Shown here: piece after piece, positions 38,041 through 50,469 of the stretch | Layout: each line of letters starts with the position of its first letter | How positions within the stretch are numbered: the stretch's first letter is position 1 | NCBI GenBank assembly: GCA_963920705.1 | Contig: CAWUCO010000235.1 | Location: 1 to 64,000, forward strand | From: Odiellus spinosus | Taxonomy: Eukaryota > Arthropoda > Arachnida > Opiliones > Phalangiidae | Direction: 5' to 3' | Length of the DNA: 64,000 nucleotides | Made by a program: the position numbers and the translations under genes | The notes under the pieces: model-generated | What the model saw: only the letters and a program-made list of their open reading frames with translations | What the model was told of the DNA's origin: nothing | Databases searched by the model: none

Positions 38041-39440
38041 AAATTACTAGAAAATTATTAATTAAATCTAAAAAATGCTTAAAAGTTAAAAATATTCATT
38101 GAAACAACCAAATATTGGTCAAAAATTAAGTAAATTAATTTCAGAATACCTTTAAAAATTGATGAAGCTTTTGAAATCATGATATTAATTTAAACAAAGT
38201 TAAATTTTAATTATTATCAGTACAATAGTTGTTAAAATTTTCCGAAATTGTATTAAACGGACTAAATTTTAAGATCTAAAAGTAATTTTTAATTAGGCAA
38301 AATGTCAGACCTCTTGGTAAAACTATATTTCGGGTGGTACTAAGGGATTTGAACATGAACATGTTCTAAAGGGGGGGTGTGGTTATTGTCGACATTAATT
38401 CCTTCTTATTACATAAATCATATGATTGCGCCTAAAGCCATATCGTGTACCATTAAGTAAAAAAAGTGGACCCTAAATCAAACTCTAAATTTTTCTAGAC
38501 GCGATTTTTTTTTCTTAATCTTGATCATTATTATTATTTTCACCTATATCAATTTTATTTTCTAAGGTATATGTATTAACGCCGCAAACGAGTTAGTTTG
38601 ACTATAATCGTTACTTTAGGGTACGAGTGACACGATAACTTTCCATCGAATATGATAATACCCCTCCTAAATCACTGCCTCGTAAAAAGAAAAAAGAAAA
38701 AAAAATTTGAAAAATGGGGCGGAAATTTTTGGAAGAATTTAATGTTAAAATATAGCCCTAGGCTGGTATGTACTGCTAAGAAAAAAATTGACGAATATTT
38801 TTTTATTATTACTAAACCTTTCTGCAATTTAATGTTAATTTTTAGCTTTGATTTAATTTTTTTTAAAAGGACTTGTTAATAAGTTAAGGAACACAATTTT
38901 GTTTTAAAAGTATAATGGCAGTCATTTGCCTTCGTCAGGAAAGTTTAATTTAATTATCTAAGATTAGTAGTTCGTAATATTTAAAATAGTAACTAATTAG
39001 TTTTAATTTGAAAATATAGTTAGTAATAAACTTAACTAATGCGTTGGTATTACAAGCTTGTATAATTTTTATCATGATCAGATGTAAATTAACATAATTT
39101 ACTAAGATATCAGATATTTAAAAAAACCTAAAGAAATCTATATTTATGTTCAAAATAGTCCAATTGGCAATAAAATATTTAAATATTCTCAGTTTCCAAA
39201 CTGCTTTTGAGAAAAGTACTGATTTGGTAAAACTGAGAATTTTCTTTTGACGAAATTAAAAGGAAGGAATGTTTGGATATAAATTTAAACTTTTAAAAAA
39301 TCGGGGACGGTGAATTTACAAGAAACTTCTTTAAATTAAAAAAAAAAAAAAAGCTCCGTAAAACTAATTTGTCTTTTAATTAATTAATGTCTTACTTAAA
39401 TCCCACGTAAACGCCATCGCGGCTATAGTCTCCGTCGCTA
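38041..39440. other. AT-rich DNA downstream of NRARP
   Basis: No gene recognised. The distal part of the NRARP 3' UTR may extend into the right end of this stretch; no AATAAA on the minus strand was found within the first 200 bp after the stop. Confidence 0.4.
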
Positions 39441-39441
39441 G

Positions 39442-39449
39442 TATCACAG
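39442..39449 (-). promoter_or_regulatory. K-box / miR-2-miR-13 family site in presumed NRARP 3' UTR
   Basis: The minus strand reads CTGTGATA about 170 nt after the NRARP stop. TGTGAT is the K-box of Drosophila Notch-target 3' UTRs (Bearded and E(spl) complexes), recognised by miR-2/13/11/6. The site includes the full seed complement plus the terminal A, so it is an 8-mer match. The UTR extent is inferred. Confidence 0.45.
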
Positions 39450-39616
39450 TAACCGTTACAAAATCACTGATCAATCATTTAAACAAAAATCCATTCATTA
39501 AAAACCAATATTATTGAAATTTATCAATTGAGTCTCAAATCTGTACAAAATAATTCATACTGGCAATCTGTCATACTTTTTTTTCTTTATCTAAATCATA
39601 GTTACTGACTATCTGG

Positions 39617-39931
39617 TCACCTCGTGGATGACGAATTTGAAATGAGGAACAAAGCGATTTCTTGATGTCCACCGTACGCGGCGATATGAATGGCGGACCA
39701 TCCATCCCTATTGGCCAATCGTACATCGGCTCCGAATTGCACCAAAAGTTTGACCAGTTCCAAATTACCCGTCATACAAGACTGATGCAAGGCTGTCATG
39801 CCTTCCTTGTCGTAACCATTTACGTTAACGGATCCTTCGCATCGTTTCAGAATCCTTTTCAGTTCTTGAGGATCTCCGTTTCGAACTGCCTTCATAAAAG
39901 CTACGCTCGGGTGAAATTCCGTTTGATTCAT
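39617..39931 (-). CDS. NRARP: Notch-regulated ankyrin repeat protein (NRARP) orthologue
   Basis: Single-exon frame of 104 residues (vertebrate NRARP is about 114 and also intronless). Two ankyrin repeats follow an N-terminal helix pair (KAVRNGDPQELKRIL, residues 14-28): KEGMTALHQS...NLELVKLLVQFGADV (about 42-70) and LANRDGWSAIHIAAYGGHQE (72-91). The run NLELVKLLV.FGAD.RLANRDGWSA.HIAA.GGHQ is almost identical to the vertebrate protein as I recall it. In vertebrates NRARP is a Notch target that binds the RBPJ-NICD complex, destabilises NICD and so limits signalling. The start is the only ATG upstream of the conserved region in this frame, preceded on the minus strand by 'ggattaata'. It sits alone in gene-poor DNA. 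Confidence 0.95.
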   Translation of the reverse strand: MNQTEFHPSVAFMKAVRNGDPQELKRILKRCEGSVNVNGYDKEGMTALHQSCMTGNLELVKLLVQFGADVRLANRDGWSAIHIAAYGGHQEIALFLISNSSSTR

Positions 39932-40640
39932 TATTAATCCACGGATTATAGATCCAAATACGTCGTATAGTATCCAAAAAACCGCGGGTTTAGTAAGGCT
40001 TGCGCGAACGAATTCGATGGCGCGATGTTTCCAAGTTGATGAGGATGATTTTGAAGATCAGAGGATGCAAAACATTCGATGATAAATAACAAATTTAGTT
40101 TCTCTCGTTTGGAACTTTGGAAGACGACCGAAGAGCGGAAAAGACAAATGTTTCTCCGTCAAAGCAGTCCAGCTGCTGTTTAGTTTTTGAACTTTCCGAC
40201 TCGAGTGAAATTGGCGCAAAAAAAATACTCGCGGTTAAGTAAAGTATTTTCTTGGAATGCGCGTTGCGAGAGGAGGAAAAAAATCGTGTTCTGTATCTCC
40301 CCAGAGTTTCCGAACAGTTCGTGGCTTTTATTTTTTTCAGTACCGACTACTAACTCCGCTGCGGGTCTTGTACTAACTAGTCCCGCGTTACTTTAATAGT
40401 GAAATTGAAAGAGGGAGAGAGAGTTCGTCCTAGCGTTAGCCCCGGGCAACGGCTAATGCGCTTCTTCTAGATAGAAAACGCTGAACACGTTTTATATATG
40501 TGGATTTTTTTTATAAAATACGAATGCCAAAATTCGCCGCGAGAGGGGAGACGAGAGGTTTTATGGAGAGCTTGGAATACAGCAGATCCGTGATCTCCAT
40601 CTCCTCCTCCCTTCCTACTTAATGATGCTAGGCCTATATC
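39932..40640 (-). promoter_or_regulatory. Presumed NRARP 5' UTR and promoter
   Basis: GC-richer than the flanks. Holds a (GA)n block at 40411-40424 (CTCTCTC on the minus strand, a GAGA-factor-type motif) and a minus-strand TATATAAAA at about 40492-40500, roughly 560 bp upstream of the ATG. A TATA-dependent start near 40465 would be possible. No canonical Su(H) site (YGTGRGAA) was found here on either strand. Confidence 0.35.
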
Positions 40641-43213
40641 CTGATAGCCAGCTAAATAGACGCAAGTTCATAGCGTGCAAAAAGTATAGCGATGAGAGTT
40701 CACGCGTACTTAATTTGGCCACGGAGAATTTTAGATCGAGTTTATACGCAATTAACTTATTTAACGATCATCAGATACTGTAATTTACGGATTTAACGAA
40801 ATCTGTTCGTTGTATACGATTTTTCTTAAACATTTTGATGTCGAATACCAATATTGGTTTAAATGCAATCAATATTTTGAAAGAACAACGGATAAAATCA
40901 AACATTTTTCAGTAAACTAACATGTAATGAGTATTTAACTTATTTAACGATGATTGCAGATACAGAAAATTACGGATTTAACGAAAATCAGTTCGTTGTA
41001 TATGATTTTTCTTAAACATTTGATGTCGAATACAATTATTGGTTCAAATGCAATCAATATATTGAAAGAACATTTTGCAGTAAATTACAAATGTAATCAA
41101 TTATTTTTATAATCAAAATTAGGTCGTTAAGTTCCAATTTCAATATAAATTAATTTCCCAACACCATGGATATTTCAATTGTATTTAGTCTGTAATCAAC
41201 ATATTGAAAGAAGAACGGAGAGGAAATATCAGTTCAAGTTCGGTAAATTGTAGATGTAACGAATCGTTTCGTAATAACAAATTTCGTTATTGTAATCAAC
41301 GTGACAGAATTACTCTGGCAGAACAAGTCACGTGTTTGGCACCAGATAAATTTGACAAGGCCCGAATTGAGTGAAGTTGCGTGTCTATATTCTTTAAAGG
41401 GGAATGGCAATGGAGGCACGTGCACCATTGTGAACCCAGCAAATCATAGGATGACCTTTTTTTGTGGGAGCTAAATGATTTTCATGACAAACACAACTTT
41501 ACTTAATGCAAGGAAATTTCCCCGGGGCCCCACATATACCTAATACGAACCTTCTAACTAGCTAAACTAGCAAAGAAATAACAAAAATATAATCCAACTC
41601 CATCAAAATCGCAATCAATCGAAATACATTACGCCCCAATTATCCAAACATTCCAGAACTTTTCTCGATAAAGATGTTTCGAACGTGTCTATATATTTTA
41701 TCCAAAGAAGTTTTAAAAGACTTCTTTTCTATCTACGAAGTTTACTATTAGGATTAATCCGCCTCAAGCCTGCATTAATTAATAAACGCTTCTGGAACAA
41801 GAGTTACTTTTAACGATTAACGTGTCTGACATTCTTGCTTTTAATCACAGTAATTAAAGCTGTCCCGATAATCCATCTTCTAACACACAGACGTGACGTC
41901 ATACCTATCTCATAAATTTAGTTTTGTCAAATTAAAAGCCGGCAACTAAAAAACTCAGGTTTTTTTCTGGTTTTTAAAGGAGAGTTTGCAGCGTTATTAA
42001 AACTACACTGTAGGTACATCTGTATTTGTTTTATATAGATTGTTGGAAGCCTATCAGATTTAGCACTTGTTTGAAACTCCGAGTGATTCTTAATACACAT
42101 TCTATATTCTTATACTACTTTTACACTCTATCATATTTAATACTGCGTATTCGTCAGCCACAGCTTTCCTAATTGTTTGCAAACAGTATTTTTAGAAATA
42201 TCCCAAAATAGATTCGTCTATGGCCTAAAGCATGATTGCTTCCAAGTTCCAAAAATTGAGAGTTCGTAGCGAGAGTCGCGAAAAAGCGAGAAGAATTCTA
42301 TTTATAACTCGCGTCTGCCATGGACTAATTAAACACAAACTGGAATGGAAGATATATACTTTGTAGTGTATTGACTCATAACAGGGCTATTTTCCGGCTA
42401 TAAAAAACTGAACCCGGTTTGTAGCTGCTCAAAACTGAAACTGATTTGAATTATAGAGGAGAAATAGAAGAAAAAATAAGAATCACGTGCTAAAAGACCC
42501 CGGTTGGCCCATACCTATAAGTTGGGGTATAAAGCTCCCTAGGAATTCTTGGTGGGTTTCGTCGTTCATGACCCCGTTAACCGCACCTTAATTCTAAAGC
42601 GTCCCGGTGTATTGATAATAGATGGTTCTATAAAGTAACATATACACTAATATAGAAACGGATAAAAGAGCCGTTAAAAAGCACCCGTTTGTATTGCTAA
42701 TGTTGCCTTTTTCCAAGATTGGTTTAAAATATAGAATTATCTATACCTTTGCCAACCTCGAAACTAACAAAAAGAGTCGTTAAATAGAACCCGTTTCTAC
42801 GGCAGATGTTGCCTTTTTCAAGGGTGGGACGTATATATAGTTTATAGATTCAACTATTTCAGTTGACAGTTCAGATCAAAGAGAAAAGTTAACCTCAAGG
42901 GTATTTAACCAGTCTACAAGATAGTCTGCTTTTATTTGTAAAGAAACTCCATATTTGGGATACCCATTTTCATTGGAGTGTTTACGAAACAATTATTATA
43001 ACATACCCTGATTAAATAATTTATGAAACTCGAGAACGAAGGATGACAGAATTGCGATAATTCGGCTATTGTCGACTCTTAATTCTAAAGACGAAGCATT
43101 ATAGCGACTTCTATCGATTCAAAGAAAGTGGTATCAAAGTATTTTTATCCTACTTAACTTGTAACAAAAATAAATTGCAACAAGAGGGTCAAGCCCATAC
43201 GGTTGTAAACGCC
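40641..43213. other. Upstream region of NRARP, no gene recognised
   Basis: Contains an imperfect direct duplication: 40755-40930 and 40935-41095 share 'ttatttaacgat', 'ttacggatttaacgaaa', 'tctgttcgttgtat' or a variant, and 'atgcaatcaatat'. Another local duplication around 42660-42840 shares 'gttgcctttttc' and 'gttaaa..g.acccgttt'. Confidence 0.45.
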
Positions 43214-43217
43214 TTAA

Positions 43218-43300
43218 AGGGAGAATGCAACATAATAACCAGAGAGTCCTTTTTTTATCGATTAAATTAAAAATCGTTCATTACTAAAACTTTTACTGAC
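43218..43300 (+). mobile_element. TTAA foldback family, left-end fragment
   Basis: After TTAA (43214-43217) comes 'agggagaatgcaacataata' and 'ttatcgattaaat', matching the left end of 58799-59195. The right end is absent. Confidence 0.5.
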
Positions 43301-43476
43301 TATTTTTATTAAAAACACTGGTTTAATTTTATCTTAAAGTAATAGCAAAATACTGAAGCTCTAAAAAGACACTGAAAGGTTAATTCATCTCTTTAGGCTT
43401 CTTCGTTGATTACTAAATACAACTAAAAAATTTCAGAAATTCCCCCAATATGATGAGTATATAAAACCTCACTAAT

Positions 43477-43889
43477 CAGGGTTGCCACAGGTCAGGGCAA
43501 ACAGGGAAAACAGGGAAAAGTCAGGGAATTTGAAAATGAACCAAAAAGGTCAGGGAAAAGTCAGGGAATTTGAAAATGAACCAAAAAGGTCAGAGAAAAG
43601 TCAGGGAATTTGAAAATGAACCAAAAAGGTCAGGGAAAAGTCAGGGAATTTAAAGATCTGTCAAGAAGCCAGGATATTACAATCATTATCTTGATTTGAA
43701 GCAAAGACTTAAAACAAGCTAAATGATTACCATGTTATTTAAAATATTTATTTTTAAGTAATATAAAAGATAAAAGGTTAAAAATTGTGTAGTGTTAGCT
43801 CAAACGGTCAGGGAAAATCGTTGGAAAAGGTCAGGAAAAAACCTGGAAAAGTCAGGGAATTTGAATCTGATAAAAATGTGGCAACCCTG
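43477..43889. mobile_element. Short DNA transposon with CAGGGTTGCCACA ends and an internal minisatellite
   Basis: Perfect 13-bp inverted ends (43477-43489 and 43877-43889) flanked by the direct repeat CTAAT (43472-43476 and 43890-43894). The interior holds about three to four 40-bp repeats with 'aaggtcagggaaaagtcagg'. The ends resemble hAT termini (CAGGG), but the visible duplication is 5 bp rather than 8. Non-coding. Confidence 0.8.
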
Positions 43890-44944
43890 CTAATACTCTT
43901 GCCACGACTAAATTACGGAAAAAAAATTTTAATTTAAAAAAAAATTATATTGGAAGTTTAAAAATCTAAAATAATTCTTTAGCAAATTTTCAAATACTTA
44001 TTTTGTTAAAGTTTTATTTTTCGTCAATATTTCAAATTGTCTGTTATTTTGGCCTACTTTTTCTCATTTCTAATAGCCCTTGTGGGACCATTAAAGTTTT
44101 ACGATTTCTGACAGCCTTTGGAGACTCTTTTTAGTGGATTTTAGATGTTTTTCGAATCTTTAGGAAGATCACTCATTCTATAGTAGCGGTATCATTTTTG
44201 ATACGGCCATTTCGGACAACAGCAAAGTCCAGGAGATTTTTAAGGAAGACCCATTCTAGATAAAAAAAAAAATCCCACGAAAGGTGAAATTTAGCCCAGA
44301 ATTCCCAAAAGATTCGGGAGAATATAATAGAATCTAGACGGTTGATGGAGAGAGGGGTGTCTCTAAGAAATATTTAGCCCGCTGAGCTAGAAAAAGGTTC
44401 TTTGGCCGCTATTGAGAATATTTCATTCAAGTACATTCCCGCGGAGACTTCCTCGCGAGGATATGACTGTCGTTCGCTTAAATCTTATTTCCTAACAAAA
44501 GGAGGCAAAGACCCCAAAAATACCGAGGAATTCCAAATTCCATCTATCAATATAAGGTGGGGCCACCTCCTTCCCGCCATTTATGCACCACAAAAAAAAA
44601 AAAAAAAAAAAATAAAAAAAAAATTCGGCGCACCAAAAATTTTATACTTTTTCTTCTAACTTGTTATTCTCGATTTATCCCACGGTTAAAGGACGAGTAA
44701 CAAACAAAATTCGCTTATTTAGAAGCGGTTAAGATTTGAAGAAAGCACAATAATGGTTCCCTATAGACTTTGACATTAGAGTTTTCACAAACTATTGCTT
44801 TTAAAGGGGTCGTATTTAGCTATTCAGTGGCCTTTTCAAAATTTATCTGCCTGATAATTTGACCTTGAAAATATTTTGATGGTGTAAATAGGTTCCACCC
44901 CTGAATAGCCAAATAACAACTTTAAAATTACCAGATTGTTACTA

Positions 44945-45500
44945 ACTAGCAAAAGGTCAGGGCCTTTATCAGGTTTCCTCTGACCTTTTGCCGCGAAAAT
45001 AAGTTAGGCCTATACTAGATTTTCCTCCGAATTTTTGGCAAACATGTCAGAGCATTTACCAGGTTTTCCCATGACCTTTTGGTGCAAAAAATGAGGGTAT
45101 TTACCAGGTTTCCCTTGAACTTCAGGCTCAAAGGTCAGAACCTTTACCAGGTTTCCCCTGAACTTCAGGCTCAAAGGTCAGAACCTTTACCAGGTTTCCC
45201 CTGAACTTTAGGCTCAAAGGTCAGAACCTTTACCAGGTTTCCCCTAAACTTTAGGCTCAAAGGTCAGAACCTTTACCAGGTTTCCCCTAAACTTTAGGCT
45301 CAAAGGTCAGAACCTTTACCAGGTTTCCCCTAAACTTTAGGCTCAAAGGTCAGAAGCTTTACAAGGTATCCCCTGAAATTTAGGCTCAAAATTCAGAATC
45401 TTCAACAGGCTAAAGTTTCCTAGAGCCTTTTTACTATAGGCTCCCTTTGAACTTTTGGCGCAAAAGTTCAGGGCCTTTACCAAGTTTTCCCTGACCTGAG
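44945..45500. repeat. 43-bp minisatellite of 'ggtcag...accaggtttccc' type
   Basis: Five or six well-conserved 43-bp units at about 45120-45360 ('aggctcaaaggtcagaacct' then 'ttaccaggtttcccc'), flanked by degenerate copies. The wording is related to the interior of the element at 43477-43889 and to strings near 60355-60400 and 61500-61630. Confidence 0.85.
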
Positions 45501-47330
45501 GTAACGATATCACGTGACAGTAAATTTCATGAAAGTCGTTCAATAAATAATAAAGTTAGAAAGGTTTAAACTATATCGGATTTGTTCCACATATCGATCT
45601 GAAGCACATATAGAAGAGATAAAGAATTAACGCGTCTAGATACACTTTAATTAGACATAAAGCACCCGCATTTTTGATAAAATAGAAGAAAAAAGAATTA
45701 TCTAATCGTATCACGTTATTCTTTCTTTGGATATAGGAATTATTCTAAACCAATTTGTCTCGCTTACGAAAGTTTTGAAAGATAAAAAAAATAAGGCTGG
45801 GAAACTATTCGAAACGGGTTCAAGATTGCCGTGAGAATAGGATTTTTCGATGTGGGAGAGTAGGCCCTTTAAAATATCGTTTTACTAAAGAAAAACTTAA
45901 AATCAGCCCGAAATAATCTACAAAAGAAAAATTATTTGCGACAATTTTTCTCTTTCCCAAAACAATTTTTTTTTTCAAGTGTCGGTGACTCGATGTACAT
46001 CATCGCTTCAATTTTGTTAAAAACCAATATTTAATTAAACGAATAATCGAATTTTTAGATAAATTGAGAAATATAGTAATTGATTTGTCGAGATAATTAT
46101 TTACTTGTTAATGTTAAACAACGGTAAATTATTTTGGATTTGGTGATTTATAAAATTCTAGACGAAAAAGGTTTAGTGAAAAATTAATCTTTCATGTTCA
46201 TGGTATTTCATAAATCATAATATATTTGAAATTAATAATAATTAATTTAAATCAACCAATTTAACAATAAATTAATTTGGGCAATTTATTTCTGTATGTC
46301 GGCTTTATCCATTATTTGGAGAAAATGAAATCATACAAAAATCTTTGGAGTAGGAGACTATAACCAATATATTTTAAAACCTTAAATTGCTCTTTCTCTA
46401 ACATTTAATTTGTTATTTTACAGGTTTAACCAGAACCAAGGAAAGAACCTTTCTTAAGGGTACGAAGCAACCTCTCTTTTTTTGTATTTGATGGAATTTA
46501 GGCACGATTATAAGTGCATCCACTTTTTAATATTATGGAGTATTTTATTAGTATGCGCGTAAAAACTTAAAAACCAATCATGCAGGATGCAACGCACTAT
46601 TTTAATTTCGAACTTGGCAAAGAGTAAACGAGTAAACCCCGTAAATGTTTAAAATTTTCATTAATGAATGATGGAACTAGAAGAAACTTTATTTACGGTA
46701 ACTATATCGTTTCTTTCCGAGTTCCATAAATATCGTGTGACAGTCACTTTAAGGTTATTATTTTTTTCACGAGAAAATCCGTGACGAACACGAGATATAT
46801 CTAGATATCAAAATATGTAAAACCTCTTTTTCTTTACGAGCGCGGGAATGAAAGAAAAAAAAAAAAATATGTTCGGTTGCGAGAAAATCTTGAAAACAAA
46901 AATCTCGCCCGAAAAGCGGTCACTCAATTGTAACGACGAGAGTTCTCGCGTGATTTATACTCGTGGAGAGAAATATTTCATATTTCGATGAGAGATCTCG
47001 CTGCGTAACCGGCAAACCATATCATTTTGATATCTATGATTCGCTATGATTCTCTTCAGAGCAACATTGAAAATGATCCCGTCAAATACAGAATTAACAT
47101 ATATTTATATTAGGAGTTGCTCTAAGCAAAGCTCTATATAAGCTTCGTTGAGCGAAATATTTCGTGACAATACACGCTAAAGTAAGTTTTCTAAACTGAC
47201 AGCAAAATATTATAAAATTCAACAGGTTTTGATAACCATTTGCAAATTTGCTATAATTTGTCGAAGAAGAAACAAATGATTGATTAGAAACATAGGTCAT
47301 ATTATAAGAAATACTGGGTCCAATGGTTAT
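45501..47330. other. AT-rich DNA, no gene recognised
   Basis: Nothing coding or RNA-like seen; only scattered short inverted repeats. Confidence 0.4.
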
Positions 47331-47800
47331 TTCTAATTGGTCAAATGATTATTTCTAATTGGTCAAATGATTATTTCTAATTGGTCATACGATTTTTTCC
47401 ATTTTGTCATACGATTTTTCCTATTATTTCTATTTTGTCATCCGATTTTTCCTATTATTTCTATTTTGTTATACGATTTTTTTCTATTATTTCTATTTTG
47501 TCATACGGTTTTTTCTATTATTTCTATTTTGTCATACGATTTTTTCTATTATTTCTATTTTGTCATAGGATTTTTTCTATTAATTCTATTTTGTCATACG
47601 ATTTTTCCTATTATTTCTATTTTGTCATACGATTTTTTCTATTATTTCTATTTTGTCATACGATTTTTTCTATTCTTTCTATTTTGTCAACGATTTTTTT
47701 CTATTATTTCTATTTTGTCATACGATTTTTTCTATTAATTCTTTTTTGTCATACGATTTTTTCTATTATTTCTATTTTGTCATACTATTACTTATATTTT
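47331..47800. repeat. 31-bp pyrimidine-rich minisatellite, about 13 copies
   Basis: The unit contains 'ttttttctattatttctatt' then 'ttgtcatacga'. The two overlapping open frames (123 and 156 codons, FYYFYFVIRFF-type) are produced by the array. The left margin has three copies of a related 20-bp string, 'gattatttctaattggtca'. Confidence 0.95.
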
Positions 47801-49440
47801 ATCAGTAATTTTTTCTATTTATTATTAATAAATTTATTATTAATAGATTGATTATTGTATATTTACAAATACTAATTATTATATTTGGAACTTTGCTCTT
47901 ATTTACGGTAAAAGTCCCGAATTGTAGAAATTGTCATTTTTCTTTCATTAAAAGCAAAATATATTTAAATTCATCGTCTATATTACTAAATTTCAACTCG
48001 AGTTGACAGCGCATGCGCAAAGTTAGCTTATCCGATAATATCCATAGTTTGTTAGGGGTGCTATCATGACTGTATATACTAATTGCACTTCCTCTATTTA
48101 TTAATCCTGCATTATTTACAAATCATCAAAAAGGCGAGACCAAATTAAATATTAATGTTAATTTGAGCTAAACTAATATTTCAATGGGGAATAATCATTT
48201 GAAAGACATTAAAAAACATTATTATTCTCTGATTCCAAGGCTTTTTTCCTCGTTTTTGGCGAAACGTTAAACGTCTCGATATTATGTATGTGAATTATTC
48301 TATGGGAAAAATGTGTCTGTCTATTTCGCATTCCTAACGCGCCGAATTTCGGGCAATTTTATTTATTTTTTATATCGTTCTCCCTCTCCCATAACGTATA
48401 AATTTTATAGGTAAATTATTTAAAGGGAAAATAGGAGTTAGTCCCGTCTAATAGCAACACACTTCAACTTCCATCAAAACTTTATATTTTATTCTAAAAA
48501 TGTTTTTGATGACGTTGCTGACGCGAATTGAAAACCTATATGACCCCAGTTTCGTCAAATAATGAGTCAGGTTTAAATTTTGTGAAAAGCATTATCCGGG
48601 TATTGTTTTAATTGCAAAAATAAGAAGCCTAGAAGGTAATTAGTGAGAGACCTTCGTTGTCAACTCCTCCCTATTTATAATCTACAGCGACCAGAATTTG
48701 AAGACTAAAATAGGAAAACCATTCTCAAGGGTATTTATGTGATGAATTCCTGGCGCGAATTTACCCTATGCTGAAATTCAAACCCAATTCAACTAAAATT
48801 AAAACAATAATTTTGTGTGCAGATTCAAAAGTATGATGCATTATGATTTTTTAGCTCACAGTTTCCCTTTAAGCTCCGTTTCAAGGTGATTTCTCGTCCA
48901 AATATCGTATTAATATTTAAACCAGTTTTGCAATAAGGCGAAAGGCGTGGCTGTTTTATACTTCCATGTTAAACCGCAAAGGGGATTGAAATAGTTTTGC
49001 AAAGACCTCTTGAATTAACTACGAGAAAGCTATTAATCATTCCAGAGTGATATTGCTACTATCGGACCAGAGTTTTCAGAGATACACTGGGAAATTAGAA
49101 AATTGACATATAACCTACATTCCTTCGGCACCCCTATAAGATCCCTACGGCTATATTAAAAAATATATATATATAATAATATTCATAAAAACATAATAAA
49201 ATATATTTTAACGTTTATTACAAGTATGATAAGAGAAAAAGATAATTTATATTCAATATCGGGTACGTGTCTATACATTTTCAGTTAGGCATATAATTTA
49301 TAGTGATTTTTGGATAATTAGAGCTCGGATTTGGTGTGCTTTACAGTAATTGTCGTATAATTAAAAACATATTTCCAGGATTATTTTTATAAAATCGGTA
49401 AAGATGATGGAAAATAAAGGTAGAGACTTACGGGCCATTA
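47801..49440. other. AT-rich DNA, no gene recognised
   Basis: No coding exon, RNA or defined repeat seen. Confidence 0.4.
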
Positions 49441-49789
49441 TACAGGGTGTTTCGAAAATGGTGGTAGGACCGAATTACAGTGAGCTCTATGGGTCATTTT
49501 AAGACGAAAATATTCTATGACGTTTTGTTGTACGGATCGTCGTTTAAGAGTTACGAAATGAATCATGTGCAGATGACCCTTAACGTACATTATTAAAAGT
49601 ATATACTCAATGATAAAATACGCTTAATTATTTAGCTGGTTTTTTATTAATGTCATCCGCGCATTAATTTCGTAACTCTTAAACGGCGATCCGTACGACA
49701 AAACCTCATAGAACATTTTGGCCTTAAAAAGACCAATAGAACCCACTGTGGCTAGGTACTACTATCATTTTCGAAAGACCGGCCCTGTA
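49441..49789. mobile_element. Foldback element with long inverted repeats (TA target)
   Basis: The two halves are imperfect inverted copies about 150 bp long: 'tttcgaaaatggtggtagga' at the left faces 'tcattttcgaaaga' at the right, and 'cgtaactcttaaacggcgat' (right) matches 'cgtcgtttaagagttacgaa' (left). Termini are CAGGG/CCCTG next to TA on both sides, suggesting a Tc1/mariner-type non-autonomous element. Non-coding. Confidence 0.75.
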
Positions 49790-50469
49790 TTCCTGGTTCT
49801 CTCTTTGGTTTTTAAATTATATCTTATAATCATATAACGAAATTTATATTTTATCAATTTTTGTGTATTCTGTATTGTCTTGACCATCACACATTATATG
49901 CAATGCTTTCTTTAATTAAGAAAGTATTTTGTTTGTACTATATGCGACGTATTATGTAATGTCGAGTTTCCCTATGCAATATCATTGATTTTCAATATCT
50001 TTTCATCTAATGGTTTAAATATATTACCTTTACAGCTTTTTGTGAAACCCACAAAAGTGATAAGGTATATAATATTCCCTTTAAAGGAGAAATTCTAAAC
50101 AGCCCGACACTGTCTTCTTGGTCATAAATTTCAAATGTTTCCTTTAATTGTTTTTGTTACGTGATCATCTCGAAAATTATGGAGACATTTGAAAAGATAT
50201 TAAAGAAATCATTGTATGTTCAGAGTCACAAGTTTGCTTAACATATTACAAAAAGCCGATTTTGTACGAAATTTTGACACTAAGAAAAGTTTATACACTG
50301 CTATAACTAATCTCTATGGTTAATTTCTACTACCGCTCATATACCGTGAAGATCAAATAATATATATTCCATTATTTCCAATCTAAAATGTGGTCCGTTA
50401 GCAAATGATGTAAAAATTACAAAAAGTTCCCATCGAAATTATTTTCCCACTGTATAAACTATTTAGCAT

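Noticed and set aside
47367..47851. Two overlapping hydrophobic open frames of 123 and 156 codons
   Set aside because: Both translate the same 31-bp pyrimidine-rich array in different frames; low complexity and no homology.
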